A stretch of 64,000 nucleotides of DNA. Source: Sympetrum striolatum (taxonomy: Eukaryota > Arthropoda > Insecta > Odonata > Libellulidae). Below the pieces are notes generated by a model. It was not told the DNA's origin, ran no database searches, and worked only from the letters and a program-made list of their open reading frames with translations. The position numbers and the translations under genes are program-made. The DNA lies in NCBI GenBank assembly GCA_947579665.1, contig OX388345.1, positions 56,783,454 through 56,847,453 on the forward strand, written 5' to 3'. Below, one piece after another: positions 1 to 11,612 of the stretch; the first letter of the stretch is position 1; each line of letters begins with the position of its first letter.

Positions 1-1013
1 GGTAATATAAACAAAAAGGAAAACTCAAAAATGAATCATCTCTCGGAAATTTTACTTCAGAGTAATAAAAGTGTTTCCGCATTAATCATTCCAACTGAAA
101 ATGTACACCGAAAGCGAGAGACCGAATTCCATGAGGTCCTGACATTTTTCGCGGAATTCTCAATTGCCTCCCAAATATTTTGCAAGCGTGGAAAAAACGC
201 GACGGCGTCCGAAATTCTTTCTCGAACGATCGACGTATCTCGGAAGCCCCCACTGTATCGATAAACAGCGTCGATGAGTGAGGCAACCAACCTCGCCCCA
301 TTTCCTTTCGGGGTGCCCAAATGGCGATCTGCCCCGCCCCCCCGAGCACCTGCCAAAATCGCTCAAGTACTCCGGGGAACACCGACGTCGACCTTGACAC
401 AATTACCCCCTCCGTTAGAGCTCATTTAAAGGAAGTCCTAAACGAGTCACATTTTTCCAAAGGATTCCTCTCTGGCACGACTCCTTCCTTTGTTTTTCCG
501 TCGTTTAGCGAGGGAATGCGCGTGGCGTAACGCGTATGCCGTCGCGCCTTCTCGGCTTGATTCGAGGCGACAATTAGTTCGCGCGTAAAAATGAGGGCGA
601 CCCATTTCGAAGAAAGTTGCTTCGATGTCGCCGTTTGTGTCGGGCGCCGAAGAAACGGGCGCGCGATGTCGGAGACTGTATCGAGCCTTCCGAGTGCGGG
701 ACATTGGGTGCGCGGAATGCTTGGGATTCTGCGGCGGTGGCGTGACTGTGTCGGGAATCGGTTGCTCATTAAAGAAGTCACGAGGCTGGAGAATATACCA
801 GTAGGAGGAAAATGCATTGTGTCTTGACAGTGCGAATGTGGAATGCTTTTTGAGTAATCTCAAATCAGTAATTTAGTTTCAAAACGTACTACTGGTATGG
901 TTAATTGTCCTGTGAGCTACATAAATATAAATACTAAATCGAATCTTCCGTCGATCTTCGATTTCATACTTTTTGAAGCTATCTTAGTTTTTATACTATC
1001 TATATATATATAT
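1..1013. other. Non-coding, nothing recognised
   Basis: Several short overlapping open frames occur on both strands at 30-860, in a locally GC-richer stretch. They overlap one another antisense, match no family I recognise and lack convincing splice context. I treat them as chance frames. From about 860 the sequence becomes AT-rich and runs into a short TA microsatellite near 1000-1015. Confidence 0.5.
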
Positions 1014-1071
1014 ATCTATTATATATAGACGCTTCTCCGGATATCTATTATATATAGACGCTTCTCCGGAT
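1014..1071. repeat. Exact tandem duplication of a 29 bp unit
   Basis: Two adjacent identical 29 bp units (1014-1042 and 1043-1071) contain GACGCTTCTCCGGAT and are embedded in TA dinucleotide runs on both sides. The arrangement suggests recent slippage at the edge of the larger repeat array that starts at 1092. Confidence 0.9.
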
Positions 1072-1091
1072 ATACTTATATATATATATAT

Positions 1092-2168
1092 ACACTGGGG
1101 ATCAAAAGTCTAACCATGTTCCACAAGTGCCACCGACTTGAAATTTTTACGACGTTATGGCCATGACGTGTAACCTCCAGGAAAAAGCCGACATTGAACC
1201 TAGGTGTCATGGGTTCGACTCCAGAAGGCCCCAAAGTCGCGATTTTCCCCATAAGATTACATGGCGGGGATTTTCGAAAATTTTTTGAGGCACTTCCCGG
1301 AAGAGTTGAGAGTTGAAATTCAAGAGATAGCTAGATGCCGTGTATATCTAAAGGAAACCACAAAGACATCTACAAATATTATCCTTGGTTCGATGCTAGG
1401 CCAGGGCAAATATTCCCCGTTTAATTTACATTGCGATTTTTAAGATTTTTTTTAATTACTTACAGATGACTTGGAAAATTGAAACTTGGCACGTGGATAT
1501 ATATCATAAATATATTTCATAATAAAATTTAAAACTCGCAGCTGGTCCTTGGTTCGATCCCAGAGGGCCATTTACATCCTACAATGCATTTCTTATGGAG
1601 ATTACGGAAGCAAATTTTAGGTACTTCCCGGCAAGTTGTTGACTTCAAACTTTGCATTTAATAAGATCAGGTCAAACCAAGTCATAATGTGTTTTCACAG
1701 CTGCCATTAGGTCCTGGGTCCGACACCAGGCGTCTCTACAATCAGTAATTGATTCAATTTTTATGAACTATTTTGAACCCTTTGCCAATAATATAGAAAC
1801 TTCAAATTCGGCATATAGATAGAGTACATAAATAACTTTCAGAAATATATTTTATATTTCTAAGATTGTCCTTGGTTCGAATCCAGAGAGCCATTTAAAT
1901 TCGTGAAAATTCGAACGTCTTTTGAGGCAGTTGTAGCCCATATTTCTGCTTGAATTTTCACACATAGTTAGAGATAGTGATGTTCTATTGTGTTTCATAG
2001 TAGGTTCACCAGTAAGACCAGGGTTCAATGCCAGACGATGGAATTTCGGCGAATTTTAAGAAAAATTTCAATCCACTTTTTTCTTTTAATGGCCGTCCCG
2101 ATATGATGCCGACATGAAAATAGTGTCGTCGATCTGCTTGCAGTATGCAAGCAACATTTTACTCGTAC
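1092..2168. repeat. Higher-order repeat, copy 1 (six B-box-bearing monomers)
   Basis: This ~1.08 kb unit is repeated at 2193-3275. It contains six diverged monomers of about 150-175 bp. Each has one motif resembling the tRNA T-arm/RNA polymerase III B box (GGTTCGANNCC), at 1212, 1387, 1551, 1717, 1874 and 2022. Between the motifs several monomers share phrases such as ACTTCCCGG and GAAACTTGAAATTCGGCAT. No A box, acceptor stem or complete tRNA cloverleaf is visible, so these are not tRNA genes. It may be a satellite built from a tRNA-derived fragment. That origin is inference, while the periodic motif is seen directly. Confidence 0.8.
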
Positions 2169-2192
2169 TTATATATATATATATATATATAT
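2169..2192. repeat. TA microsatellite between the two higher-order units
   Basis: A pure AT/TA dinucleotide run separates the two ~1.08 kb units. Matching runs lie before the first unit (about 1076-1091) and after the second, so each unit is bounded by TA repeats. Confidence 0.9.
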
Positions 2193-3272
2193 ACACTGGG
2201 GATCAAAAGTCTAACCATGTTCCACAAGTGCCACTGACTTGAAATTTTTAAGACGTTATGGCCATGACGTGTAACCTCCAGGAAAAAGCCGACATTGGAC
2301 CTCGGTGTCATGGGTTCGATTCCAGAAGGCCCCAAAGTCGCGATTTTCCCCATAAGATTACATGGCGGAGATTTTCGAAAATTTTTTTGCGGCACTTCCC
2401 GGTAAAGGAGAGATTTTAAATTCAAGAGATCGCTAGATGCCGTGCATATCTATAGTAAACCATAAAGACATCTACGAATATTATCCTTGGTTCGATGCTA
2501 GGTCGGGGCAAAAATCGGCCGTTTAAAATGCATTGTGGCGATTTTTAAGATTTTTTTTGGACCCTTTTCCGATGGCATAGAAACTTGAAATTCGGCATGG
2601 GGTTAGATATAAGAAATATGTTTCTTAATTACATTTTACTGATTCGCTGATGGTCCTTGGTTCGATCCCAGAGGGACATTTACACTTCTCAATCCATTTC
2701 TTACGGAGATAACGGAAACAAAATTTAGGTACTTTCCGGCATGCTATCGACTTCAAACTTTGCATGATACAAGAACAAGTCTTTACAAATCAAACTTTGC
2801 ATTCACAGCTTACAATATGTCCTGGGTTCGACACCAGGTGTCTCTGCAATCAGAAGTTGATCCGATTTTTAGGAATTATTTTGAAACCTTTGCCAATAAT
2901 ATAGAAACTTGAAATTCGGCATATAGATAGAGATCATAAATAACTTTCAGAAACATTTCTTAGATTTCCAAGATCGTCCTTGGTTCGAATCCAGAGAGCC
3001 ATTTAAATTCGTGAAAATTAGAACGTCTTTTGAGGCAGTTGTAGCCCATATTTCTGCTTGAATTTTCACATATCGTTAGAGATGGTGATGTTCTATTGTG
3101 CTGCATAGTAAGTTCACAGTAAAGACCCGGGTTCGATGCCAGACGATGGAATTTAGGCAAATTTTAAGAAATATTTCAATCTTTTTTTTTCTTTTGATGG
3201 CCGTCCGGATATGATGCCGACATGTAAATAGTGTTGTCGATCTGCTTGCAGTATGCAAGCTACATTTTACTC

Positions 3273-3275
<3 letters not shown>
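2193..3275. repeat. Higher-order repeat, copy 2 (six B-box-bearing monomers)
   Basis: This is a direct repeat of 1092-2168 at a period of about 1,101 bp, collinear over the whole unit with scattered substitutions and small indels. The six T-arm-like motifs lie at 2313, 2489, 2659, 2825, 2982 and 3130. The spacing of the last four (166, 157 and 148 bp) is the same as in copy 1. Some motifs are closer to consensus here: the fourth reads GGTTCGACACC against GGTCCGACACC in copy 1, and the sixth GGTTCGATGCC against GGTTCAATGCC. Both units end in the same segment, which contains CTTGCAGTATGCAAG. Confidence 0.8.

Positions 3276-3333
<58 letters not shown>
3274..3333. repeat. TA microsatellite, about 30 units
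   Basis: A long uninterrupted AT dinucleotide run directly follows the second higher-order unit. It is the longest simple repeat in the window. Confidence 0.95.
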
Positions 3334-3336
<3 letters not shown>

Positions 3337-6300
3337 TTTATACTATATACTAAATGATACATTTTGGGGGAAAATGGTGTTAGTAGATTCGTGTGGCATC
3401 GAAATTAATGATTTAGAACCTCCTGATATGACATCTCCACCGATAACACAAAAAAGCATTTCCAGGGCCAAGCCAGAGCCAAATTTAGTTTGATTAGGGT
3501 ATATGTGCTTTTTAGTCTAAAACAATTGTATTGAATATAATGGAATTGATTGTAGAAAGATTTTAATTTGCCTTAGACTTAGAGGAAGCAGGAAAACAAA
3601 TCGTTAATTGTAATAAAACAAGTTAAGTCCATTTACATTACTTACAGGAAAGTATGTCAAAAAGAGATAAATTCGATTATAACATATTCGTGTTTCATAC
3701 CTTAAGAAGTCGATAATTATACCTCAAGTATACATGATTGCAAATACACCGTTAAGATTCGAGTATACAAGTACTGTTTATAGTAGCTTAGGTAGGAATG
3801 ATTATGGAATACACTAACTCGTATTTTTTCGACTCTGTGAAGCAAAAGTTCAGCAACATTTTTAAATATATGAATGTACATCACTCATATTTCAAAGAAA
3901 ATTGCTATGTGACTATGTAATGCCTTCCACCAAAATTTTACAAATGAGATTTCACGACGAACAAATCAGGTACATACTTGTATCACATCAGCGATATCGA
4001 GACCATCCCTATTAAATTAGATGATTATGAAAATAGTAGAGATTTACGACTGCCATCTACTTTGAGTGGAAGACGGAAGGCCGCGTCAGCTTCCCGATCA
4101 TGAACGAGGGCGGACATGTACTCGGAGCGGTAATTACAGTTTTTTACTGCGAGCGTTCGAGGTCGTTCCGGTTACGCCGAGTGGTGCATTTCCTCACTCC
4201 GAGCAGACGATGAAAAAGCAATAGTTTCCATTCGGAGAATACCAAAACTTCAATGGCCATCGGTAGTTCTCCAGAAGGCTGTCGAATCGGGGGCAAGGCT
4301 GGCGTTGTGATCACCCCTGTGCTTGTAACACATCTTTCCAAAGTTGCATGTGTTACCGTCCATAACAAACTCGAGAACAAACGAGAGCGGCCCAAAGCGT
4401 GCTTTATCACTCAACTGTTAAACCGCGAAAGAATTTCGTCACGCATGATAGACATTGCGAGCGGAAGGAACGAGTGCTGTTACGGATTTTGAGAACTGGA
4501 AACAGGAAATTTCCGGAAACAGGTCGAAATCCACCAATTCCTGAACATCTTTCGAGTGTGGCGTCGGAGGATTGCGAAGTATGTGGTATTTTCTGTTTTC
4601 TCGTATTTTTTTCCTTTTTCGTTTCCTGAATTCAATTTAAAGGAGAGATTTCTAGGATTTTCGAACCCTTTTAAGGGTTCAAAACCTTTTCGAACCCTTT
4701 TTTTTTTAGTTTTATGAAGTTGACGTATTGCTCTTACGAAAAATGAAGAAACCTTGCTAGCATGAGTGATAATAAAATACACTGAACGATGACAGGAATA
4801 TTACGAATTCCAATTATTCAAAAACAAATAAAATGAAGTAAATAAGCTAAGATAAGATTCCCGAGATTCTGGTAAAAGGTGAATTGTACATGCTGAGAAA
4901 TGTAAATATATGCACTGCCTATAAATTTATTTAAAATTTTACTACTTTAGGATGTGAGTATTTTGCAATGTAGAACTTTTCATCAGTAAAATTGATTCTT
5001 GTAATCATGAAAAATTTAAAGTAACATAATTAATTTTAAAAGTAATTTTTTTTTTCGCACCAATATTTTCTTTTCGTGTGTAGATCGAAATACAGTAAAA
5101 TGATATAACTGAATAAAAACTTTGAATGTCTAGGTATTAATCCTTCGTCGCTCCTTTTCCATAAAACAATCACTATATATATTGCAGGCATGTCAGTAAG
5201 ATTGCGTTAGTGAATACTTCAAATTTGATATTAAATTTCCTCTACCTAAAAGAGCTCCCAAATTTTCCACATGTCTTAGTTGCATTTTGTATTTTAAATA
5301 TACCACAGAAATAAAAATATCGAAAGATGGAATTTGGAGTGACGGATTTTGGAGCACCAGATTAAGGTATCACTTTCGTCTACGAGGCATACAATTACGG
5401 AGTTGCTGGAAGGTCTCGATACTGTGTAACTTCACTTGATTCTACAAGTAAATGAAAACCATTATTACCACGAAAATTACAACAGTAATCATTAAGATGG
5501 TTATAAAAATGGAATATAATTTGGAAAGTGAGCTTAGATTCATTCTGAATGATACGCCGTCTTCCTAGTCTCCCTCACTTCGAAAGACTTTCCAAAAGAG
5601 ATTTGCGAAACTCCTAACGACAAAGCCATAATAAAGCACGAATGATTCTATTCCGGGTTATTATTTGACCGCTCGTGCGTGAAAATGTTACACCACCAGC
5701 TTATTATCGATAAAATGAAAGATGTTTAATCTTGACTACACTTTAGATTCGCTCGCCCCTCAGTGTATTTTTACGGTAGGGATTGAGTCACGAATAATTT
5801 CTATGCTAAACTTTATATTTGGTATGTACTCATGGGTTTCATCAGTCCATGACCTATATGCATATTTTAATGCTTCAATATTTTGTAAAGCTGGATTATT
5901 TCCACGGATATTCAAGGAAAAGTACAGATTAAGCGAACATTAAAAAAAAACATTAAAGAACAGGATGCTGATCTTCTTACCGCGCCTTCCAATTCATTCT
6001 CGTCAACAAAAAGTTAATAGCGCTCTGAAGGATAACATATAAATACATACAGCCAGATGACATTGGCAAAGTTATCAAAATTATATTTAATGCTCCTTTA
6101 ATGTGATAAAATCAAATATAATACTATTTATTTAATTCCAGTCCATGAAATATCCGTCAGCAATTATCAGTCCACATGATATCCCGTACAGCAAACTTAC
6201 TGTTATAGTTAACTAAACGATAACCTTCCAATTGGTCCAATTACACAGTATTACGATGATGTATTTAGAAATCTAGATATTCGGAAAATACAGCAACATA

Positions 6301-9300
6301 CATATTTGTTAATTTTCTTTTTATATCGTTATAAATTGTCGTTATATTTTCTATATTCTATTCTATATGATAATGAAATTATTTTTTTTAATTAGTACTA
6401 CTCCTTACAGCCAATTAAATAAGATATTTTATTCACGAAATGCTTTCATATAATATTTTTTAAACTTCCTTGATGAAGAAAAGCCTTCTTGTCAGAAACT
6501 GTCAACAGATATGCTAATTGAAAACGATACCGACAAATCTCCAACTTTAAAGAAAAAACTGGAAACCTGTCAAGTCTCACCAGTTTCAGTTTCCTCATAT
6601 TTATATCCAGGATGCCTTAATTAATAAAATCTTGTAAATCAAGATGAGCTGGAAGATCATCTAAACTCCAGTTAGGCAACACCTGCCTGAACAAGTTTTT
6701 GGGACTATTTTTTGCGGAGAGGAAAGGTACGGAACGAAGTCCTGCTGATTTGAATACAGATTATGAGTGTGTCCTTTACGCCTGATATTTCTCTACTGGC
6801 GAAATGTCTTTTGCATAACATAAAGAGAGTAAATTTGGGATTTACGTGAGGAAAAATTAAAACACTTTATGAAAGGAAGCAATCAAGAATCAAATCTGGC
6901 CTTCCGACTCATGGAAAAAGCAAAGCGATCTTTAAAAGTGAGATTTTGAATCCCTTCTGTTACATCAGAAGTTTAAAATTTCATTACATTCATATTTTAT
7001 GATTTATTTTTGTAATGACGAAGTTTTGGAAGTATTGAAGATGCACTATACTTTCTCTGTTATAATAGTTATTCATTGAGGAGTAGTTGCCGCCAGACTT
7101 TCCTATGGCTGCGGTGGAGTTTGTAAATAAATAATTTATCATTTAAATATTTTTACTTCTTGCAACACCTAATTTGAAACTATTTTATTTGGATCTACAT
7201 TTATTTTTGTAAACAGTGCCCTACCATCCTTGATGAAACATTTTAGAACGAAAGGAACGATGCAATTCTTTCCCAGGCTCGGAGGGTTCTTGATTTGAAC
7301 TTCTCTGGGATCGCTTGAGAGCGGGCAACCCACTTTCCCAAAAGATGACATTCATAACAGCGGAATTAAGTCATTCGGTGCAACGTTATGCAACTGAGAA
7401 TCATCAGATAAAGAATTTCGGCTAGACCCGAGAACAATGCAGAGTTAGGGCATCTTTGATAAGGACCATTGCATAACTTCTCCCAGACGGAGCTTATGTT
7501 TTCGACTTTAGCTCAAAGATTTCTCTTCGCTTTTCATGCGATTTTAAATTTACCACTTAGAAGAAAAATCATAAGAAGATTTCTTCGCATCTCATACTTA
7601 ATTTATTTTGGTGAATTCTGCATTGAACTAACTCCTGCTAAAAAGTGTTTGAAGATATATTTATTTTACCGATAGAAATCCGTTATATTCGTTTAAAGTG
7701 AAATGAAATGCATTGGTAGAAGCTAGCGTAAGAAACAAAGAAACAATACAAATCTAGGGTGAGCGAGGGTGACCTTTAGAAGGAAACTTTACCTTTAACT
7801 TTATGAAGAAAGTATTTTACGCAATATTTCTATCTAGAATTCAGTCAACTCAACTAGTACCGCTCGAAAGGAATCTACTTTCATGTTTACGAAAGTGAAA
7901 TTAAGGTGATAGCCTCTATCAATTAACGCGATGAAAGACACGTTTAAAAGGCGAGGCATTTCAAAATGCCAGAGTGAGAACTATTAATTAATCGTATCTA
8001 TTTTTAGAACGAGTCTAAAAGTGGAATCGGCGAGTACGGTCCGAAAATAACAGTGCATTGCGATTAATCAAACGACATATGTATATTAGACGAACACTTA
8101 TACCGTCGCTTCTGATCGGTAGGAGAAAAGTGATAATTAAAAGGCAGCGGTAACTGGGATTAATTGATCACCATTTTGCGATGTAGAAACGGACGCAAAC
8201 GCTTTCCAGACGACTAATTGAACGTCCGAAGTGCAACACGAGCGACACTTCTCTCGCTTCTTTGAATTTCCTTCGACATGGGAATCGGCCATGGCCCAAA
8301 TGCAGTGGGACCTTCCGTCTCCATTCTTAGGCAAGAGCGAGAGTGGAAAAAAGGAGCGATGCGGAACGCATTCCCTCGTCCGCAGAAATAGAAAAAAGAA
8401 GCGAGATTTCCGCTTCCCCCTCAAATCAGAATCTGTCGGTTCCAGAAAACATAACGATGCGAGCCCGCGTCAATAAATGAACGGAATAGGTTTGTGGTGA
8501 ATCTGAGGTTAAGTAAGGTTCAGGTTGCAAGTATATCATGTGACGACTGAAAGCCAGAAATAAAGAATACGAACAAAAACAACGAATGATGGTTCATGAA
8601 TTTTATACAGGAAAGAAAATGGTAAGATATTAATAACTAAGAATAAGACAAATGATATGATATTGATACTTCAAGAAACATTTGGAATTATTCTACTTTG
8701 TCTGCAATCCGATGAATTTAAAGCTTCTCAATCTTCACCTAACTGTACAATACTTAATTATTTTACTCATAACAATTCACAGCGTATTTAACGTGGAGTT
8801 AATTTTTTGTAGGTAAATATGCTAAAATGCCCTTTGAAATTTCTTTCAGGACTCCATTACTTTTTAGTCCTTTATTTTTCCCTGAGAAGCAGCTTATAGA
8901 CAATACGGTTTTAACCAAATGCTGTTTAATCCTTTTCCAAATTAAATTGTTTCTTAATCATGAATATTCTACGTCCGATGCACTTTGAAAAAATCAAATT
9001 ATACTTCAACCGAGACTCAAAGTTACTTTAAAATGCATTTTTAATTAATGTTAGTGATATTTTTAGCAATTTTTCGAGATTATTTCATTCTGACATCTAA
9101 ATTCAAAGAAAACCAAAAAACGCCATCCGCAGACAAAATACAAGAATTAAAAGCATGGCTTAACGAGGAAGATTCCTCGAAAACCAGTCGTATTTTAGTT
9201 AACATATATTATTTATGAAGGGTGCAGTTTCTTTTTTTACTGGAATTACACACGTAAAGAAGTTCATCCAAGAATAGCTTGATTTGGTATTAACTTGTTT

Positions 9301-10765
9301 TTACTCCTATATTATTACTCACAATCAGACCTCATGAAAAATATTTTGAAGGACATCATAATGCTTCGAAAATCACCCTATTGCTGCAATATTACTATGA
9401 AATACAACTATCATTTAACAATAGATTGACATAGATCTAATCCCTTGTCGATATTTGAGCCCAAGACTTCGGTGAAGCCAGGCTAATAATTGCAACACAG
9501 AGGCTGACAAAATCTAAAAATGTATTCCTTAAAGGAGGGCGAATCATTTTGATTCGAAATAATTAGCGAATTGCCCTTAGAGTTGCGCTTCTTACAGATT
9601 GGGAAATGTGTAAAGGAGGCCAAGAGAGGATGTTTGGGATCGATTTAGTGGCTCATACTCCCCCGCGTTAATTAGACGTTCCTTCGGAGGGCACGTAGCC
9701 GTGAATCCGTGCTCGACTCTGATATTGCACGAGAGAGAAATCGAATGGAATTAAAGGATCCACGAAAATTGCGGCTGAAGAGTGTCGGAGGAGAGGGGAG
9801 ATGTTGAGTAACCGAGACGCCAACGGATAAGCGAGTAGGAAGTAACATTTCGGCGTGCCATTTATGCTGCATTGTTTACGGCGCTGGGCCTTAAAAAAAA
9901 GTGGAATACCTGCATTTTCCCTCGTTATATCATCACCATTCAGAGACGTTCAGGGCCTATTTCGTTTGATTTGCCCTTAGCCCTTAACTATTAGCCCTTC
10001 ACGAAAAAGAAACTTTCGTCGTATTATATACCAGAAATAAAATCTTTTTAAGTAACCTTTCTCGTAGGAATATTCAAAATGGTACATGGATACATACGAA
10101 AGCAAAGTAATATAAGCTTTCATATAACAGTGAACTTGTATGGTCTGTTAAGAGCTAAAATTAATCCGTTCTTGTTGGCAATTAACTCAAATTAATGATT
10201 AAACGTATTATTGTATCTACGGCATATTTTAGCAAATATCTACAGACTGGTGACATATATAATGTACTTGATAGAAGTATCTTTTACTTAATTTATTATT
10301 GCTTGTACTCAGCAAGAACAATTCCGTAAGATCCAGCGCGAAACAAGAAAGCGATACCTAAAGCCATTGTAGGCGATGAATTATGATTAGTGATACGATA
10401 ATAACTTAACTAATAGAAGATGTCATCATTTATAAATAGACATAATGTCTTTCATTTATCTTCAATGCGCTGTGCGAAGCCATGGGGTGGCCAAATGAAT
10501 TCATATAGCTTTACCATACAAATGATTACCCGTAGAATTGATGCTAGTTGCTAAAATTTATTAGCATACATCTGGTGCTCTAATCAGCTATATATAATCA
10601 GCTAAGGATATAAAGTTTCTGTATAGGTTATCAAAAACACATAAGATTAATCTGATATGAAGTTTCAAAGGCTTTAATTAAGCATTAATGTCACCGCATT
10701 GTATATAGAAGTTGATTTGTTTGATTTAGTCGATGAATAGACAACATTTTCGTAGATTGTTCTTA
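3334..10765. other. AT-rich non-coding stretch, no gene recognised
   Basis: About 7.4 kb with only short, mutually overlapping open frames. GC-richer patches occur near 4080-4560, 8230-8480 and 9670-9880, but their frames give no recognisable domains. A short open frame at about 6457-6620 on the plus strand has protein-like composition but no recognised homology or clear splice sites. I cannot support a gene here. It could be intron or intergenic sequence. Confidence 0.45.
4658..4704. repeat. Small repeat cluster with inverted GAACCC/GGGTTC
   Basis: TTTTCGAACCCTTTT occurs twice, and an inverted GGGTTC lies between the copies. The first copy and the inverted copy can pair as a short hairpin. 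No function can be assigned. Confidence 0.6.
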
Positions 10766-11612
10766 CAAGGAACATTAACGGAGTGTTACTCACCGATTTC
10801 ATTCAAACTCGGTAGATTCAGAGCTGATGGTGAAAAAATAAAATCTGTGAAATCATTCGTCCCCTCGTGACCTAGGAGCCGAGATATTCGAGGTTAAAAA
10901 TTGCAAACTGACCACCCGGGCCCCTCGCTAAGACGCCGTACTCCTAGACGCGGATACCGGGCGGGAGTGCCGTCGCATGCGGTCGCCGCGAAAACGATGC
11001 GCGGTCGGAAATTCGAATGGTTTTCGGCGGTTTTCATTCTACAATTTGTAAAGAATGAAATAAATTTCGGATATATAGAGCAGCACCCCGACTCTCTTCT
11101 CACTCCGGTGCAGCATTGTTTTAATGAAAATATTTATGAAAGTCGATGCGAAAATGTACAAGACGAAACTGTATGTGGGAATACAACCTTCATAAAGTGA
11201 ATGCTCACTGTGAACTTAATCTGTGTTTCAAAGATTAAAAAAAAAAAATCACTTTTGTGTATAAAAATACGAAGTAAATACAAATCAAATTTGAATCCAT
11301 GTAATCGAAATTTATTTCATTCTTTACAAACTGTAGAGTGAAAACCGCCGAAAACCATTCGAATTTCCGACCGCGCTTCGTTTTCGCGGCGACCGCATGC
11401 GACGGCACTCCCGCCCGGTATCCGCGTCTAGGAGTACGGCGTCTTAGCGAGGGGCCCGGGTGGTCAGTTTGCAATTTTTGACCTCGAATATCTCGGCTCC
11501 TAGGTCACGAGGGGACGAATGATTTCACAGATTTTATTTTTTCACCATCAGCTCTGAATCTACCGAGTTTGAATGAAATCGGTGAGTAACACTCCGTTAA
11601 TGTTCCTTGTTA
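10763..11612. mobile_element. Foldback / PIF-Harbinger-like non-autonomous element with 304 bp inverted arms
   Basis: The two arms (10766-11069 and 11306-11609) are inverted copies of equal length, 304 bp, with only scattered mismatches. They are separated by a 236 bp AT-rich spacer. The ends read CAAGGAACATTAACGGAG and its reverse complement, flanked on both sides by TTA (10763-10765 and 11610-11612). A 3 bp TWA-type target duplication is the hallmark of the PIF/Harbinger superfamily, hence the tentative assignment. No transposase frame exists in the spacer. The arms are strikingly GC-rich (around 10910-11020 and 11360-11460) compared with their surroundings. Each arm carries the same short open frame read outward-to-inward; this reflects the inverted repeat and is not evidence of a gene. 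Arm similarity suggests a fairly recent insertion or gene conversion. A generic foldback element is the alternative. Confidence 0.8.

Noticed and set aside
1092..3275. tRNA genes suggested by GGTTCGANNCC motifs
   Set aside because: No A box, acceptor stem or anticodon arm can be matched at the correct distance for any of the 12 motifs.
1092..3275. CRISPR array suggested by regular spacing of a short motif
   Set aside because: Repeats are only ~11 bp of degenerate motif in 150-175 bp related monomers, and the genome is eukaryotic.
6457..6625. Short plus-strand frame with balanced composition (DEEKPSCQKLSTDM...)
   Set aside because: About 55 codons with no recognised similarity, no clear acceptor and stops directly after. 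Not enough to call an exon.
10901..11474. Two opposing frames that encode the same N-terminal peptide
   Set aside because: They lie in the two arms of the foldback element, and their identity follows from the inverted repeat. No known domain is seen.
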